From positions 62,001 through 126,000 of the forward strand of contig JAPUDO010000119.1 in NCBI GenBank assembly GCA_027493055.1: a stretch of 64,000 nt of DNA, written 5' to 3'. Numbering within the stretch: position 1 is the first letter of the stretch; each line of letters starts with the position of its first letter. Below the pieces are notes generated by a model. It was not told the origin of the DNA. It searched no databases and worked only from the letters and a program-made list of their open reading frames with translations. Both the position numbers and the translations under genes were made by a program. This document shows, piece by piece, positions 62,122 to 64,000 of the stretch. The DNA comes from Niabella sp. (GTDB lineage: Bacteria > Bacteroidota > Bacteroidia > Chitinophagales > Chitinophagaceae).

Positions 62122-64000
62122 ATGAAAATCAGGCTTGTCATTGCAACGGTTCTAGTTTTTATCCATTCCAGTATTTTTGGTTCCAACACAGACGGGATCA
62201 TTCACAATCCGGTTAACCAAACTATAACTATTACTGCTCAAAACGGCCTTTCCACAATAGTGATCGATTATGCAAAGGGATGCTACATCAGTAAACTGCT
62301 CATTAAAGGAGAGAACAAATTGTCATCTTCCGGAGCCTATACAGGATTTACCACAGGCAAACAAACTTATAGTTCCAGAGCACTTATCCAGCAACCAGTA
62401 ATAAAGGTTGATAAAAACACCGTAAACATCTCCGGGGTCGTATATGGGCAGGGACAGGAGGCCGTTGAAGAAATATGGAATTTTATACTGACCGGGCAAT
62501 CCATTGAATGGAAACTTACACGGCAATACCGGAGCGAATATATATCAGAGGATATGGCCTTTCCCAAGTGGAATTTTTCCGGTCTATCGGTTTGGAAGGG
62601 GGGAATTATTGATAACGGAGGAGTAGTGTGGTGCAAGTATCTTAATACTGTAAATGATACATACGGTGTACATACCGGAGGCACTACCTATTGGAATGAC
62701 AAAACCGGTGATGCCCTGTCCATCCAGGCGAAGGCTGCAGACGGGCAACATATCGCGACAAAATATTCGCACAGCCCGGAAGGAGAATTTACGAGCACAC
62801 AGATTGTTAGTACAGAACCCATGAAACAACGGCATCATCTAAGCCGGTTTGTTCATGCCCGGCATGATATTTTTGCGCCGGCAGCTGTAAAAAAAGAAAC
62901 GGTCAGCGCACATTTTTCCATCAGCTATGTTGACTATTTTAAATCTTACAGCAGAGGCAACTTAAAAAATATAAATGAAACCGCAGTTCGGGAATTGCTG
63001 AATACTACAGCCAGATACGGAGTGGTTGATAATAATATTGTGGGGGGGAATGGCTGGATCACTAACTGGAAATGCCTGCACGAACCGTTCTTTGCGCAAG
63101 TGGCGCTGGCTGTTGCCGACAGCAACTATACCAGTAATCTTTCTTCTACATTGAACCAGGAAAGAGACCTGGCCATGCTTCCTGACGGACGTGTACTATC
63201 CAGGTGGCACAACGCACCCGGGGATGAGATCGCCGGAACCTTTAATGCGGAAACCGGCTATTATGAAGCCATGTGGGGTTATACCATTGACTCACAAACA
63301 GGATATGTTATCAATGTAAGCGATCTGTTTAATATTACCGGAAATATTGAGTGGCTTAAAGGCCATCAAAATAGCTGCCGCAATGCATTAGACTGGCTAA
63401 TCCGTCGTGATAGTAATAACAATGGCATTTTCGAAATGATGAACAATACCATCAGTGAAGCCAGATGCAGCGACTGGATCGATATTGTTTGGGCTTCTTT
63501 TGAGAATGCTTTTGTAAATGCACAAATGTATGATGCGTTAAGAAAATGGGCATATTGTGAGCGGATACTGGGCAACACAAAAGCCGCCTCCAAATATGAG
63601 ATCATAGCCCGGCGTTTGAAAGAAGCTTTCAACAAGCCTGTTGAAGAAGGCGGTTTTTGGTTTGCTGCAAAAAAACAGTTTATTTACTGGAGAGATAAAG
63701 ATGGTTCTATACATGGAGATAATCTGGTAACCCCTGTTCAATTCATGGCTGTTGCATCCGGATTGTGTGATGATCCCCAAAGAATAAAAACTATAATACA
63801 CCAGATAGAAGAACGTACTACAGCAGAACATCTCTTTCACTGGCCTTTATGTTTTGACTCTTTTAAACAGGAGGAAGTATCCGGCGGGAACTGGCCTTTT
63901 CCAAGATATGAGAATGGTGATATCTTTCCTACCTGGGGCTATCTGGGTATAAAATCGTATATCCATTATGATAAGCAGCTAGCCTTAAAATATATCAACA
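62122..64000 (+). CDS. six-hairpin glycosidase superfamily protein, partial at window edge
   Basis: The frame opens at ATG 62122 with a signal peptide (LVIATVLVFIHSSIFGS) and stays open for 626 codons to the window end, so the C-terminus is missing. The first 300 residues are a beta-sandwich (ITITAQNGLSTIVIDYAKGC, VEEIWNFILTGQSIEWKL). From about residue 300 the sequence is a row of helices with conserved aromatics, as in (alpha/alpha)6 glycosidases: GWITNWKCLHEPFFAQVALA, YYEAMWGYTIDSQTGYV, CRNALDWLIRRDSNNNG, ARCSDWIDIVWASFENAF, GDNLVTPVQFMAVA. Asp and Glu in the SDWID and HEP segments are candidate catalytic residues. The family number and substrate are not clear; plant or algal glycans are likely given the GH53 gene nearby. 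Confidence 0.75.
   Translation, partial: MKIRLVIATVLVFIHSSIFGSNTDGIIHNPVNQTITITAQNGLSTIVIDYAKGCYISKLLIKGENKLSSSGAYTGFTTGKQTYSSRALIQQPVIKVDKNTVNISGVVYGQGQEAVEEIWNFILTGQSIEWKLTRQYRSEYISEDMAFPKWNFSGLSVWKGGIIDNGGVVWCKYLNTVNDTYGVHTGGTTYWNDKTGDALSIQAKAADGQHIATKYSHSPEGEFTSTQIVSTEPMKQRHHLSRFVHARHDIFAPAAVKKETVSAHFSISYVDYFKSYSRGNLKNINETAVRELLNTTARYGVVDNNIVGGNGWITNWKCLHEPFFAQVALAVADSNYTSNLSSTLNQERDLAMLPDGRVLSRWHNAPGDEIAGTFNAETGYYEAMWGYTIDSQTGYVINVSDLFNITGNIEWLKGHQNSCRNALDWLIRRDSNNNGIFEMMNNTISEARCSDWIDIVWASFENAFVNAQMYDALRKWAYCERILGNTKAASKYEIIARRLKEAFNKPVEEGGFWFAAKKQFIYWRDKDGSIHGDNLVTPVQFMAVASGLCDDPQRIKTIIHQIEERTTAEHLFHWPLCFDSFKQEEVSGGNWPFPRYENGDIFPTWGYLGIKSYIHYDKQLALKYIN

Noticed and set aside
62323-63840. 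Several minus-strand frames in the last 2 kb
   Set aside because: They are antisense to the continuous glycosidase frame starting at 62122, which has a signal peptide and consistent helical repeats.

Overview
The window looks like a chromosomal segment of a Bacteroidota bacterium, most likely of the family Chitinophagaceae. The evidence is the protein repertoire (DUF4421 and PorT-like barrels, an ECF sigma factor beside a TonB-like anti-sigma protein, a VWA protein with a carboxypeptidase-regulatory domain, BshB1 of bacillithiol synthesis, many short lipoproteins with Ser-Cys type lipoboxes), promoters of the Bacteroidota form TAnnTTTG close to start codons, and the lack of strong Shine-Dalgarno sites. 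I see no tRNA, rRNA, CRISPR array, intact transposase or prophage. The species cannot be fixed from the sequence alone.

Layout. 1-6.4 kb: the end of accA, dapA, a HicA/HicB toxin-antitoxin pair whose toxin is frameshifted, two envelope barrels, a thioesterase and an LtaS-like sulfatase. 6.5-20.3 kb: secA, a repeat-rich gap, a hypothetical protein, an AddA/AddB-type helicase-nuclease pair, proline dehydrogenase and a DUF1330 protein. 20.3-24.6 kb: a leftward methionine block hom, metX, metY behind a SAM-I riboswitch with its own terminator and promoter. 24.6-30.6 kb: envelope proteins, then uvrA with a follower gene. 30.6-38.5 kb: a DUF3800 gene between duplicated sequences, an ElaA-like acetyltransferase, rarA, a lipoprotein esterase, rocD with a VIT-like membrane gene, and the remnant of a collagen-like lipoprotein. 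38.7-43.7 kb: a barrel, then a VWA protein divergent from an ECF sigma/TonB-like pair. 43.7-48.4 kb: an AT-rich gap, pyrE, a NUDIX protein and a strip of broken genes (DUF1801, a PIN toxin and its antitoxin). 48.5-57.4 kb: mutS, a membrane hydrolase, a phosphate-selective-type porin, bshB1 and a desaturase. 57.4-64 kb: a broken GxxExxY gene between repeats, a GH53 galactanase, aquaporin, an acyltransferase, remnants of sugar-metabolism genes and the start of a large six-hairpin glycosidase that runs off the window.

How the genes fit together. dapA and hom belong to aspartate-family amino acid synthesis; hom, metY and metX supply methionine under S-adenosylmethionine control. secA, the barrels, OmpA and the sulfatase serve the envelope. 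addAB, uvrA, rarA and mutS are DNA repair genes. The GH53 enzyme, the terminal glycosidase and the DUF1080/oxidoreductase remnants point to plant-polysaccharide use at the right end.

The most unusual theme is how short repeats and small lesions are distributed. Degenerate 'word' repeats fill many gaps, and two of these repeat types lie in frame inside DNA repair genes. uvrA has a block of about 117 bp with two hairpins. mutS has almost four tandem copies of an 8-bp unit, just upstream of its likely sliding-clamp motif, where a gain or loss of one unit would shift the frame. In contrast to the intact long core genes, at least six accessory genes are broken, mostly by one- or two-base deletions, several of them in short homopolymers.
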